From positions 124,001-188,000 of the forward strand of contig JANBPK010000707.1 of NCBI GenBank assembly GCA_027579435.1: a stretch of 64,000 nt of DNA, given 5' to 3'. This document shows positions 37,256 through 48,242 of the stretch, piece by piece. Made by a program: the position numbers and the translations under genes. The stretch's first letter is position 1; each line of letters opens with the position of its first letter. Below the pieces are notes generated by a model. That model made no database searches. It had not been told where the DNA came from and was given only the letters and a program-made list of their open reading frames with translations. Source of the stretch: Candolleomyces eurysporus (lineage: Eukaryota; Basidiomycota; Agaricomycetes; Agaricales; Psathyrellaceae).

Positions 37256-39167
37256 ATGGCTACCACCGACTCTTCGTCCTCGGGCACTCCATGGCTCTTA
37301 TCCTTCCCACACGAACTCACGAGCGAGATCATCGCGCATTTAGCCACTTCCTCCTCCTTTCCCTCGTCGTTCCCAAAGCCTTTCCACCCTTCGACCTCTC
37401 TCGGCGCCTCAAATCTATCCCATTGGGACGCATACAAATCCCATAAGCTCACCCCCTCGTCTCTCCGAGACCTCCAAAACCTCGCTCTAGCCCATACCCA
37501 CCTCCTGCCCTTCTGCCGCTCCCAACTTTTCAGGACGTTACGTCTATATCCCGCGATGCATCCTGACCGCGTAACCGCCCTCTTGGATCTGTTCACTCGT
37601 TCTCCCGAGTTGAGTAGGGAGGTGAAGGGGATTTGGTGGAGTGTTGGGGTGGAGGAGTATCGAGTTTCATATTCCTCCTCTCCAGTTGAGAGCGAAGCTG
37701 CGGCTGAAGGTTCACGTCCAGCCTCGACGTACGAGTCCTTCAGGTGGAAAAGCGAGGAACGCGAAGTCCGAAAAGCCCAACAAAGACTTGAGCTTCTTAA
37801 CCTCTTGGCGAAGAGAGGGAGGTGGCTGAGGAGGCTTTGGGTTACGGGCTGTGAGACGCAGAGAAAATGGGACTCTGCGGGTCAGTCTCGGCGTGGTTCG
37901 TCGAGAAACGCGCCAATTGGGATCGAAGAGGAAGAAAAGATGCTTAGTAGGGGTGCGGTGGCGAGGACGTTGGAAGCGCTCCTGGGGTCTTCGCGTGGAT
38001 TGACGCGTGTTTCAGTGGTGAACCTTGCGTTTCCAGCTGACGTATTGAAAGGGTGTGCGAATTTGGAGGAGTTGAGGTTGGGAGAAGATGTTAGGGTGAT
38101 CGCTTCTGGTGGAGACTTAGAAAGGGGTGTTTTCAGCGAGGAAACGAAGCCTAGGTTAGTCGGTGATTTCGTTTCCTTTTTCGTGAATTTGCATCCTGAT
38201 TAGGTTCGGAATGGATTCTAGGGCATCGCCGAGGATGGTACAACCTCACGCTCTCTATCTATCGAAATCGAACCTCGGTAGCAATGCAAGCGCCCTTTTC
38301 GAACCCCAATGGGTGGGATTCAAATCGTCTTCTTGCTCCATCATCGAGTACTCGGAGAACCGAACCCTAACTATAATCTCCACTCCCCCTCTGAATTTGT
38401 CCAAGCTCCGAGGTTTATCATGCCATTATCCCAGCTCCGAGTTTTCAGCCTTGACGCGCAATCTTAATCCAAAATACTTGGAGATTGACGGTGATCTGAA
38501 GGAGGTGGCTCTACAAGGTAGGCTTCTTAGACGACTACAGGAAGATAGAAGACTAACACCTCATTTTCTAGTGTCAGATTTCGCGATGCTAGTGGATGAG
38601 TTGTCCACCGAATCCAGTTCCCTCCTCCGCCTATTTGACGGTCGCTCGTTCGATCGTTTGTCGCTTACCATTGACCTACCTTCGTCCTACACCCCTCGAG
38701 CGTCTATACCCAACACACCTACCAACGCTGTCCCGCCGCCTCTGTCGGCGATGAACGTGACACGCCCAGCGCCTCCGTTGACTGTGTCTGACCGTGTTAC
38801 CAAGCTCCTCACCTTTTTGACTTCTCACCGCACAGCTAGGACTATCAGCGTTGAGTTCAGGGCGTCCATTGAGCAAGGTGCCGATATCTTGCTTAACGGA
38901 ATAGACCTCGAACCGATTGCTAGACAACTCTCCTCCGAGCCGCCAACCAGTGGCGCCTTTTGCCGTTCTTCTAGTATCGATGTTCATTTCTCACTATCGC
39001 CTGGTTGCTACACATCTTATTCTTACGCTGAGAGTCCTGATATGAATGTGGAAGATTTCGGGGAAGGGTTGAGCAAGGAGCGTGTGGAGAGGTCGTATAG
39101 AAGTGTCGTGGACATGCTGTGCGGGGCTGGGGTGAAGTTAGAAGTTGGGTACGATGTTGTCGGGTGA
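37256..39167 (+). CDS. F-box-like protein of unknown target
   Basis: Start ATG 37256. The N-terminus contains WLLSFPHELTSEIIAHL and LQNLALAHTHLLPFCRSQLF, the pattern of basidiomycete F-box-like proteins (L-P-x-E-L/I-x-x-x-I-I). These usually act as substrate adaptors of SCF ubiquitin ligases. Intron 38155-38203 (GTTAGT..TTAG) splits an Arg codon and restores one long frame to 39167. A second in-frame stretch at about 38518-38571 has good intron ends and a branch-like CTAAC, so it may also be removed. The body is leucine-containing without clear repeats. The last part (from about 38660) is duplicated in broken form at 39880-40320. Confidence 0.65.
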
Positions 39168-39879
39168 GATGGATGATTTTTCTGTCGCAATGGTTAATTA
39201 CATTGGTCAGTTTACGTTGAATTCTGAACTATGCCCGATACTATGGCTGGTCGATAAAGGTATCTCCAATCCGTTTGGATTCAATAGTGTGCAGTAAGGT
39301 GGCACCGCCAGGAATTGTCAGACCGCCTAAGCAGGCATAGTAAGGGCATAGGGAGCAGAGGCAATACATTGACATCCGTCAGAGGGGTCAGACTGGGTTA
39401 AAGGTCNGGGGGGCAAGGTTTCTGCAGCTCATTGAACGAGCGCAAGCTCGAGTTCAGTGTATATTCTGTACGAATGGGGAGGTGAGGTGCTGAGATTGGG
39501 AAGGGAACAGCTTTATATACGGTCAGAGCCGTATTAATGTTGCAATATCGTTCAGGATGAACCAAGGATGAGCGCTGAGCGTTTGAGGAGACTCCGGCGC
39601 TCATGATCGTCGCCGAGTCTATATCACGCTGAGGTTAGGGTCCCTAATCCGGCCGGTTTTCTGCCTCCAGTGTGTTGCCTTTCGACCGTCACCTATATTT
39701 CTACTGAATGCTGGTGCAGGCTCGTGGATGCCAGACCCGGTCCAGGTACATTCATATTCTTGACAACTGTTGTCGAACCCTACCGGCAGAAAGGACAGGA
39801 GGGCGACCGGGACACCTGCTATTATTCCATTGAGAAGCCGAAAATTCTTTACTTGGGGCGCGACGGATTCTCAAGTCTC
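39168..39879. other. Intergenic, nothing recognised
   Basis: Spacer between the F-box-like gene and its broken partial copy. It contains an N at about 39407. No recognisable gene. Confidence 0.4.
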
Positions 39880-40320
39880 TTTTTTGATTGTTGGTCGCTT
39901 GCCGTTACCCTGCCTTCATCCTCGACCTCTCAAGCGTCTATACTCAACCTACCTACCGCCGCTGTTCCACCTTTGTCTATGATCGAGGCGACACGCCCAG
40001 CGCCCCGTTGACCATGTCCGACCGCGTCACCGAGCTCCTCACCTTCTTTGTCTTCTCACCGCACGGCACGAAGTATCAGTGTCGAGATCAAGGCGTCCAT
40101 CGAGGAAGCTTTAAGCAAGGAACACGTGTAAAGGTCATATAGGGGTCCAGTGGATACTCTGAGTGGGGCTGGAGGCAAGTTGGATGTTGGGTACGATGGT
40201 GTTGGGTGAGATAGGATGATTTGTGCGTGCAATGTGTAATTCCATCGGTCAGTTTATGTTGAATTTGAAATATGCCCAATAATATGGCTTGTTGACAGCG
40301 ATTTCTCCAATCTATTCTAT
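39880..40320 (+). pseudogene. Partial broken copy of the F-box-like gene 3' end
   Basis: Sequence aligns by eye with 38640-38840 and then 39085-39260 of the upstream gene: a Pro-rich stretch with TRPAP, then SDRVTxLLTF, then a terminal block ending in GYDGVG-stop. Frames are shifted, and the middle (about 240 bp) is missing. The 3' untranslated sequence is copied too (ATGCCC..A, TATGGCTxGT). It therefore arose by DNA duplication, not retroposition. Confidence 0.7.
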
Positions 40321-40819
40321 ATGCGGCCACAACGAGATCCTGTATTGCTCACGCTGATCGGATTGACGATGGATACTGGACGAGTGTTTGGCTAGGATCT
40401 CAAGAATCTACTACTACCGGCAGGCACCTGAATTCAATCTGCGTCCTCTCATGAACGTATGTCTTCTTTTGAGTGTTCATTTGCCTCTCCCCATCAATCA
40501 CGACCGCTCGTTCTGCAGAAATATGGATTGTTCCTATCACATCCCACTCGACGTTGAGGTATAGTCAAAGACCTTCAATTTGATGAAAGTTGTCAATTGC
40601 AGCTGTCTTTGACACATATCACTTTGCCCCAACGTGACGGCGATATTCATGACGGGTAGTCACCAGGTGGGCTCGGAGCTCTACGGTGTGTGTGTTTGTA
40701 TGGTTGAATAGCTGCTGCCAGCTTATTTGGGTTACTCAGTTTGTCAGACTGCGTCTTTTAATGAGCGTGGGTGTTGTGTCAAGTATTTGTCCTCTTTTAT
40801 CGATATCGACCGCCCGTCC

Positions 40820-42646
40820 ATGGATTCTCAAGACGCGCCTGTCAAATGGGTACGTGGTATCTAAGAAGCCAGCCGACGATACGCGACTCAGAAATCCCCA
40901 GATTCAGGTCTACGGTGGTGATCTGGTCCCAGTAATCCTCCAGCTCTTCAAGTCCCCCACGCTGGGACTTATAGAAGGAGGGAAAGATGGGGAAGACTCA
41001 CGACCATTGTACGTTGCAAGATCTGTATCCTCAGTAGGTTGCGCTCGCTTGAACTACCGACAATGCGTCTAATGTTAACTATGGTTGCGCTTGGCAGAAC
41101 GGCTGCCGTACGTTTCTCGATTGCCTCGATTGAGCCTGCTATCATTCCTCACCCAATTCTGCAGACCCTGGGGAATGCGGATTTCACATCTCCGGAGCTC
41201 GAATACCTCGCGATGGGGCCATCTGTTTCGTAGGGACATGCTTATGATTTCTCTGGTGGTTTCTCACTCATTTTATGGGCTACAGGAACACAAGTTTGAG
41301 ATACTAATCGGAAATCCTGCGGAGTACGAGTGGCGACCGGTAGTAGGACCGTTCGATATCTCAAAGATCGACAACATGCAGCCCGTGCTGTGAGTTTCGA
41401 ATCTTTATCCCGTTTTTAGTAAGCACTCATCTAGGGCTACGACGTACAGAGGTGGTCATTACTACCATGACGGGATCATGAAAAAATTATACATCGCAAG
41501 GGCGGCGACAGAAGACGGAGGAATTCACTCTGGAAATGTTTCAGCTGGTAGCTGCGGTACGGGACGGGAGCATATTTTCCCATTATCTTTTTTCTCCCTT
41601 TAGGCTCCAACACTAAAACATCGATCGTAGCATCTATCTGTTATCAACGGCTTGTCTGGGAGACCAAGGGGTTCGAAGTCCTGGTTCATGCCAACTCCAA
41701 CGTTGTGAGCTTCCTTCATGATCGTTATCTTTCTCCCTCCGCGTAATCCTAACGATGAATCCAGCTCGACGCAAAAGTCCTCTTAGGAAGGTACCGAGTA
41801 GACAACGATTGGAGGCATACCAAGAAAGCTGCACGCTATTCCACTGTCGTCAATTTTGCACGACCGCTCGTCAACGTACCCCGCGTTGCAGTAGGTCTCA
41901 GTAGGCTTGACATAGGGTTGACGAATACCAGTTGTATTCGTGTTGAATCGTTCGTCTCCAGCATCGCAAGGCATGGATTTACATGCAATGCAGTATCCTG
42001 GGCCGATGGAATACTGCACACCGCGACTGTTGACTGGATGACCGTAGTAGACGAACCTACATGGCAAATGGGCCTTTTCAACTTCAAGTCATCGAGCTTC
42101 AAGACGTGGGGCTCGGAGGAGCGGGTTACATTTGACAAGCCCTTTTCAGACGCCCCTCCAATCCTTTTCGCATGTCTGAGCGGCATCGAAATGGTAGGGA
42201 AGTGGAGCGTCCGGATGTATACCACTAACGTAGATCACAGCGGGTTTACTGTTGGTATTGTGAACAGCAGTGAGGAAGGCGGGTCATCAGGGAACCTGAT
42301 ATCTGGGGCCGTGACTTGGATTGCTATTCCAGGCAGCGAAATCATGAAGAAGAAGAATACGTGGATCGGGACATTCACCACAGATACGGGGAGCAGTTTC
42401 AATTTGGATAAACATGGTCCCGGTGGATGGCGAGGCCATGTCGAGTTCGGGCTCGAGTTCCGCAGGACGCCGAAGATCTTCATTGGATTTCGTCAATTTT
42501 GCACTATCAATGACGGAAACTTTCGTCTGCAAGCAAGCACGTCGAACGTGACTACTTCTGGGATGGATTGGGCGCTCGAGAAATGGTCGCACACCAAGTT
42601 ACTCAGTGCTGGAGCGAATTTCCTTGCAATTGATGGAGATTCATGA
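40820..42646 (+). CDS. DM9-H-type lectin fusion protein, copy 1
   Basis: Eight exons: 40820-40849, 40902-41033, 41098-41107 (10 bp), 41165-41229, 41286-41389, 41450-41556, 41631-41704 and 41765-42646. All phases agree, giving 467 residues. Residues 1-160 hold two DM9-like repeats: a W-x-x-x-GG-x-LVP opening, EGGKDG..LYVARS, PGE..GARIPRDG and FEILIG; then YEWRPVVGPFD, GGHYYHDG, LYIARA and FEVLVHAN. The rest holds three H-type lectin domains beginning VNFARPLVNVPRV, VTFDKPFSDAPPI and VEFGLEFRRTPKI, each ending in an SWxxG / VTWIAI / GMDW-like block. The Helix pomatia agglutinin family binds GalNAc, and DM9 proteins are reported to bind mannose. No signal peptide, so a cytosolic lectin is likely. 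Role in defence or recognition is inference. Confidence 0.85.
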
Positions 42647-43123
42647 GGAACATCGAGGCTCGAGGGTCCTAGCTCTGTTATCGGACTGAACGAGCCGGTG
42701 TCGTCGTACTCAGAAGTAGCAGTAGCAACCCTTACTATATCGCTATCGCGATTTCGTCGTCATTCCCAACGAACTTGCCATTGAGAAGCGGGCCTTAATG
42801 AGTTACCTCGGGGGGTCTGGCATTGCCCTACAATTTTGCATGCTAATGCGGGATATACACAAGAGTAATTTCCTCAATCAAAGCAGGCTATAGTAGACAG
42901 AGTCTGTAATATTGTTTCTGTGATTGGAATAAATTTAAGCCCTGCCGTTGCCCATGATCCCTGGTCGAGATACCCGGAGCTTTGCATTCAGGGCGTATTT
43001 TGGATGCCGGTGCCAACTTGATTGGGTTAGCGAATTTGTCAAGCCGGATCTTTTAATGAACGTGTGTCTTCTTTCGAGTATCTATCCCTCTCCATCGATA
43101 TCGACCACCCGTCCTGCAAATAT

Positions 43124-44938
43124 ATGGATCCTCCAGACAGCGCTGGTAAATGGGTATGTCGTCTCATCTATTAAGCCAGTTGACGCAACACGACTCAAAA
43201 TGCCTAGATTCAGGTCTACGGTGGCGATCTGGTCCCCGTAATCCTCGTCAAGGGCCCCACCCTAGGACTGATTGAAGGAGGGAAAGACGGGAAAGACTCA
43301 CGCCCGATGTACGTCGCGAGAGCCGTATCCTCGGTAGGTTGCGCTCACTTGAGCTACTGACAACGAATCTAATATAACTTATAATCACACCTGGCAGAAC
43401 GGCTGCTGTAGGTTTCTCGATCGCTTCGACTGAACCTGTGATACTGAACCTGTGATTGACCCTCACCCGATTCCTTAGACCCTGGAGAATACGGATCTCA
43501 TATCTCCGGAGCTCGAATACCTCGCGATGGGGCCGTCTGTATCGTAAGGGCATGCTCATGACCTCTCTGGTGGTTTCTCATTGCTTGAGTGCCAGGAACC
43601 CAAGTTTGAGGTACTGCTTGGAAATCGGGCGGATTACGAGTGGCGATCGGTAGAAGGGCCGTTTGATATTTCGAAGATCGATAACATGCAGCCCGTGCTG
43701 TGAGTTTTCTTGCTTGTCGTTTTTATTGGATACTCATCCAGAGCTACGTCGTCCAGAGGTGGTCATCACTACCATGACGGGGTCATTAAAGTCTTATATA
43801 TCGCAAGGGCGACGACAGAAGACGGAGGAATCCACTTTGGAAATGTTTCGACTGAGAGCTGCGGTGCGGGAGCATACCTTTTTGCTCTCACTTTAGCCTT
43901 GAGCACTCATAAAATGATCGTAGCATCTATTTGTTATCAGGAGCTCGTCCAGGAGATCGAAAGATTTGAAGTTCTAGTTCACGCTAATTCCAGCGTTGTG
44001 AGTTTCCTCATGATCGCTCTATTCTTCCTAACGCGCCATCCTAACGATGAATCCAGCACGGAGTGAAAATCCTGACAGGAACGTGCCTTGTCAACAGAGA
44101 TTGTGGGTCCACTGGGGAAACTTCACGTTACTCAATTGCTGTCAACTTTGCACAACCCCTCGTCGATGTACCCCGCGTTGCAATGGGTCTCAACAAGATT
44201 GACATAGGGGTGACGGATAGAAGGTGTATTCGCATTGAATCTTTCGCCTCCAACATCAGGAGAGACGGGTTTTCATGCAACGCAGTATCCTGGAAACATG
44301 GAGCGCTGCACGGCGCGCACGTTGACTGGATGGCCGTAGTAGACGAACCTACCTGGAAAACGGGCCTTTTCAAGTCATCGAACTACATGATCAAGAAATG
44401 GGGTTTGGAGGAACGGGTCACATTTGACGAGTCCTTTTCAGACGGCCCTCCAATCCTTTTCGCATGTCTGAGCGGCATCGAGATGGTAGGAAAATGGAGC
44501 GTCCGGTTATACACCACCGACGTAGGTCACACAGGATTTACTGTTGGTATTGTGAACAGTGGGGAGGAAGGCGGGTCATCGGAAAACCTGAGATCTGCCG
44601 CTGTCACTTGGATTGCCATTCCAGTGAGCGAATTCATGAAGAAAAAGAATGTTTGGATTGGGGCACTCACCCCGGATATGGGGAGGGCTTTCGATTTGGA
44701 CAAAGATGCTCGTGGTGGATGGCGAGGCCATGTCAAGTTCGGGTTCGAGTTCCGCAGGAGGCCGAAGATCTTCGTTGGATTTCGCCAATTCTGCGGTGCC
44801 AATGACAAAAACCTTCGCCTGGTGACAAGCACGTCAAACGTGACTACCTCTGGGATGGATTGGGAGCTCTGGAAATGGGGTGATACCAAGCTACTCAGTG
44901 CCGGAGTGAATTTCCTTGCGATTGATGCAGATCCATGA
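43124..44938 (+). CDS. DM9-H-type lectin fusion protein, copy 2
   Basis: Exons 43124-43153, 43208-43333, 43398-43407, 43479-43543, 43596-43699, 43757-43863, 43924-43997 and 44057-44938 give 465 residues. It is two residues shorter than copy 1 in the first DM9-like repeat (VILVKGPTL instead of VILQLFKSPTL). The architecture is the same: two DM9-like repeats, then three H-type lectin domains (VNFAQPLVDVPRV, VTFDESFSDGPPI, VKFGFEFRRRPKI). It groups with copy 3 by start context (TATATGGATCC), a CTTAG acceptor before exon 4 and SxxKHG in lectin domain 1. No stop or frame break. Donor of intron 3 is GTAGGT rather than GTACGT. No signal peptide. Confidence 0.85.
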
Positions 44939-45841
44939 GTGACATCGAGACTCAAGGGTTTTAGCTCTCTTATCGGACAAACCAGCCAGCGTCGTATTAC
45001 GCTGGATGGGGTACCTAGAAGTAGCAGTAGGAGCCCTTACTGTGTCGCTGTCGCGATTTCTTCGCCAATCGCAACAAACTTGCCATTTCTGAGATGATCC
45101 TTGATAGTAATCTCTACCACTACTACTAATACCTCAGGGAAACTGGTATTTGCTGCACGGATGCCAGCAATGGCTCATGAACCTTAGAAAATTCCACGCA
45201 GCCGGTTAGGAATTGATCGCTTCCCTCACCTTCGCCATCTCGAGTTCGAATGAACAGATGTCTAGAGATTCAGGCTCCTTGCCCCGAATGCTATTGAAGC
45301 TATTTGCTTCGAGGCCTGCTCTTTCGAAACCCTCCCTTTCCGTGCTCCCACTGACGGACCCCATCACATCCCACACGCACGACTCCGTTGAGTGTATGGT
45401 AAAACAGCTTCAATTTGATGAGAGCTGTGAAACTATGCCGCCTTTGACACACATCACCTACGGTTCAAACCCGTCGGTTGATCCAGCATGCAAGCTACGC
45501 AAGCTCTACTCATTTTTGCATGCCAGTGAGGAATGACGCACACGAGTAGTTTCCTCAATCCAAGCATGCTATAGTAGGGCAGAGGCTGTACTATGGAATA
45601 CGTGGTTGTAGTAGCGCTAGCAGGAGCAGTGAACTAGATTATCTTAATCCCTGCCGTTGCCCATGTTCCTTGGTCGGGAGACCGGGAGCTTTGCAATCAG
45701 TATGTGTTTTGGATGCCGGTGCCGGCTCGATTGGGTTAGCGCAGTAGTGAGTTTAAATTTGTCAAGCGGCGTCTCTTAATGCAGGTCTGCTTTCAAGTAT
45801 CTGTCCCTCCCCACCGATATAGACCACCGTCCTGCAACTAT

Positions 45842-47641
45842 ATGGATCCTCAAGACAATGCTGGTAGATGGGTATTTTGTCTCACCTATGAAACCAGCTG
45901 AAGCAACACGACTCNAAAAATGCGTAGATTGAGGTCTACGGTGGTGATCTGGTCCCCGTAATCCTCCAGCTCGTCAAGGGCCCCACGCTAGGACTGATTG
46001 AAGGAGGGAAAGATGGGGAAGAGTCACGTCCGATGTACGTCGCGAGAGCCGTATCGGCAGTAGGTTGCGCAGTGACACTTGGGCCACCGACAACGTGTCT
46101 AATATCATAATCACACTTGGCAGAACGGCTGCTGTACGTTTCTCGATCGCTTCGACTGAACCTGCGATTGATCCTCATCCAATTTCCTTAGACCCCGGAG
46201 AATACGGATTTCACATTCCCGGAGCTCGAATATCTCGCGATGGTGCCCTCTGTATCGTAAGGAAATGCTGATAATTTATCTGACGGTTTCTCATTGCTTG
46301 AGTGCCAGGAACCCAGGTTTGAAGTACTACTTGGAAATCGGGCAGATTACGAGTGGCGATCGGTAGAAGGGCCGTTTGATATTTCGAAGATCGATAACGC
46401 GCAGCCCGTGCTGTGAGCTTCCTTCTTGTATTTATCGGATACTCATCCGGAGCTACGTCGTCCAGAGGTGGTCATCACTACCATGACGGGGTCATGAAAA
46501 TCTTGTACATCGCAAGGGCGAAGACAGAAGACGGAGGAATCCACTTTGGGAATGTTTCAACTGAGAGCTGCGGTGCGGGAACATATTTTTCTACTTTAGC
46601 CTTGAATACTGATAAAATGATCGTAGCATCTATCTGTTATCAGGAGCTCGTCCAGGAGATCGAAAGATTTGAAGTTCTAGTTCACGCTGATTCCAACGTT
46701 GTAAGTTTCCTCACGATTTCTCTCCCCTTCCCACTGCGCAATTCTAACGATAAATCCAGCACAGAGCGAAGGTCTTGACGGGAACGTGCCCTGTCAATCA
46801 AGATTGCGGGTTTACCGGGGAAACTTCACGTTACTCAATTGCCGTCAACTTTGCACAACCCTTCGTCAATCTACCTCGCGTTGCAGTGGGTCTCAACAAG
46901 ATTGACATAGGGTTGACGGATACCAGGTCTATTCGCGTTGAATCTTTCTCCTCCAGCATCAGGAGGGACGGATTTACATGCAATATAGTATCCTGGAAAC
47001 ATGGAATACTGCACTGCGCGGCCGTTGACTGGATAGCCATAGTAGACGAACCTACCTGGCAAAAGGGCCTTTTCAAGTCATCGACCTACATGATCAAGAA
47101 ATGGGGTTTGGAGGAACGGGTCACATTTGACGAGCCCTTTTCAGACGGCCCTCCGATTCTTTTCGCATGTCTGAGTGCCATCGAGTTGGTAGGAAAGTGG
47201 AGCGTCCGGATGTACACCAGCGACATAGATCACACAGGGTTTACTGTTAGTATTGTGAACGGTGGGGAAGAAGGCGGGTCATCGGAGAACCTGATATCTG
47301 CCGCTGTCACTTGGATTGCCATCCCAGTGAGCGAATTCGCGAAGAAAAGGAATATTTGGATCGGGGCGTACACCACGGATATGGGCAGGGCCTTCAATTT
47401 GGACAAATGTACCTCTGGTGGATGGCGAGGTCATGTCAAGTTCGGGCTCGAGTTTCGCAGGCCGCCGAAGATATTTGTTGGATTTCGTCAATTTTGTGGT
47501 GCTAATGACAGGAATTTTCGTTTGATGACAAGCACGTCAAACGTGACCACCTCTGGGATGGATTGGGAGCTCGGGAAGTGGTGGGACACTCGGTTACTCA
47601 GTGCAGGAGCGAACTTCCTTGCGATTGATGCAGATACATGA
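45842..47641 (+). CDS. DM9-H-type lectin fusion protein, copy 3
   Basis: Exons 45842-45871, 45928-46059, 46124-46133, 46192-46256, 46309-46412, 46466-46572, 46627-46700 and 46760-47641 give 467 residues with all phases kept. Two DM9-like repeats (GGKDGEESRPMYVARA; YPGEYGFHIPGARISRDG; GGHHYHDG with LYIARA; FEVLVHAD) are followed by three H-type lectin domains (VNFAQPFVNLPRV, VTFDEPFSDGPPI, VKFGLEFRRPPKI). The first donor is GTATTT, weaker than in the other copies, and one N lies in that intron (45915). The 5' flank of copy 3 is shorter than those of 1 and 4. Intact by eye, cytosolic by absence of a signal peptide. Confidence 0.85.
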
Positions 47642-48242
47642 AGGATATTGAGGACGTTGAATGGGGCACGTAGAATTAACAGTAGGAACCCTTAACGTGT
47701 CGCTATCACGGTTTCGTCGTCAATCTCAACAAACTTGCCATTTCGAGGCGATCCTTAATGATTACTTTTACTAGTACTACGTATACTACCTTGGGGAATC
47801 TGGCATCTGCTACACTGATGCTAATAATGGCCCATCAACCTTGAAATTTACACACAACTGGTTAGGAATTGATTGCTTCCCTCACCTTCGCCGTCTCGAG
47901 TTCGAATTGACAGATTTCTAGAGATTTAGGCTCCTCGCCCCGAATTCTATTGAACCTATTTACTCCAAGGCCCGCTCTTTCGAATATCCAATTCAATTTG
48001 ATGAAAGCTGTAAAGCTCTGCCGCCTTCGACACACATCACTTTGCCCTACCGTGACGATGGTATTCATTATGCGCAGTCACCACGCGGACTCGGAGCTTT
48101 ACAGTGTGCGTATGTGTGTACATATGGTTAGCTGCTGCCATGTTATTTGTGCTACTGAGTCTCTCCGGCTGCGTCTTTTAATGAACGTGGTGGCTCCTCT
48201 CTTAAGTATCTGTCCTCTCCCATCGATATCGGCCACCCGTCC

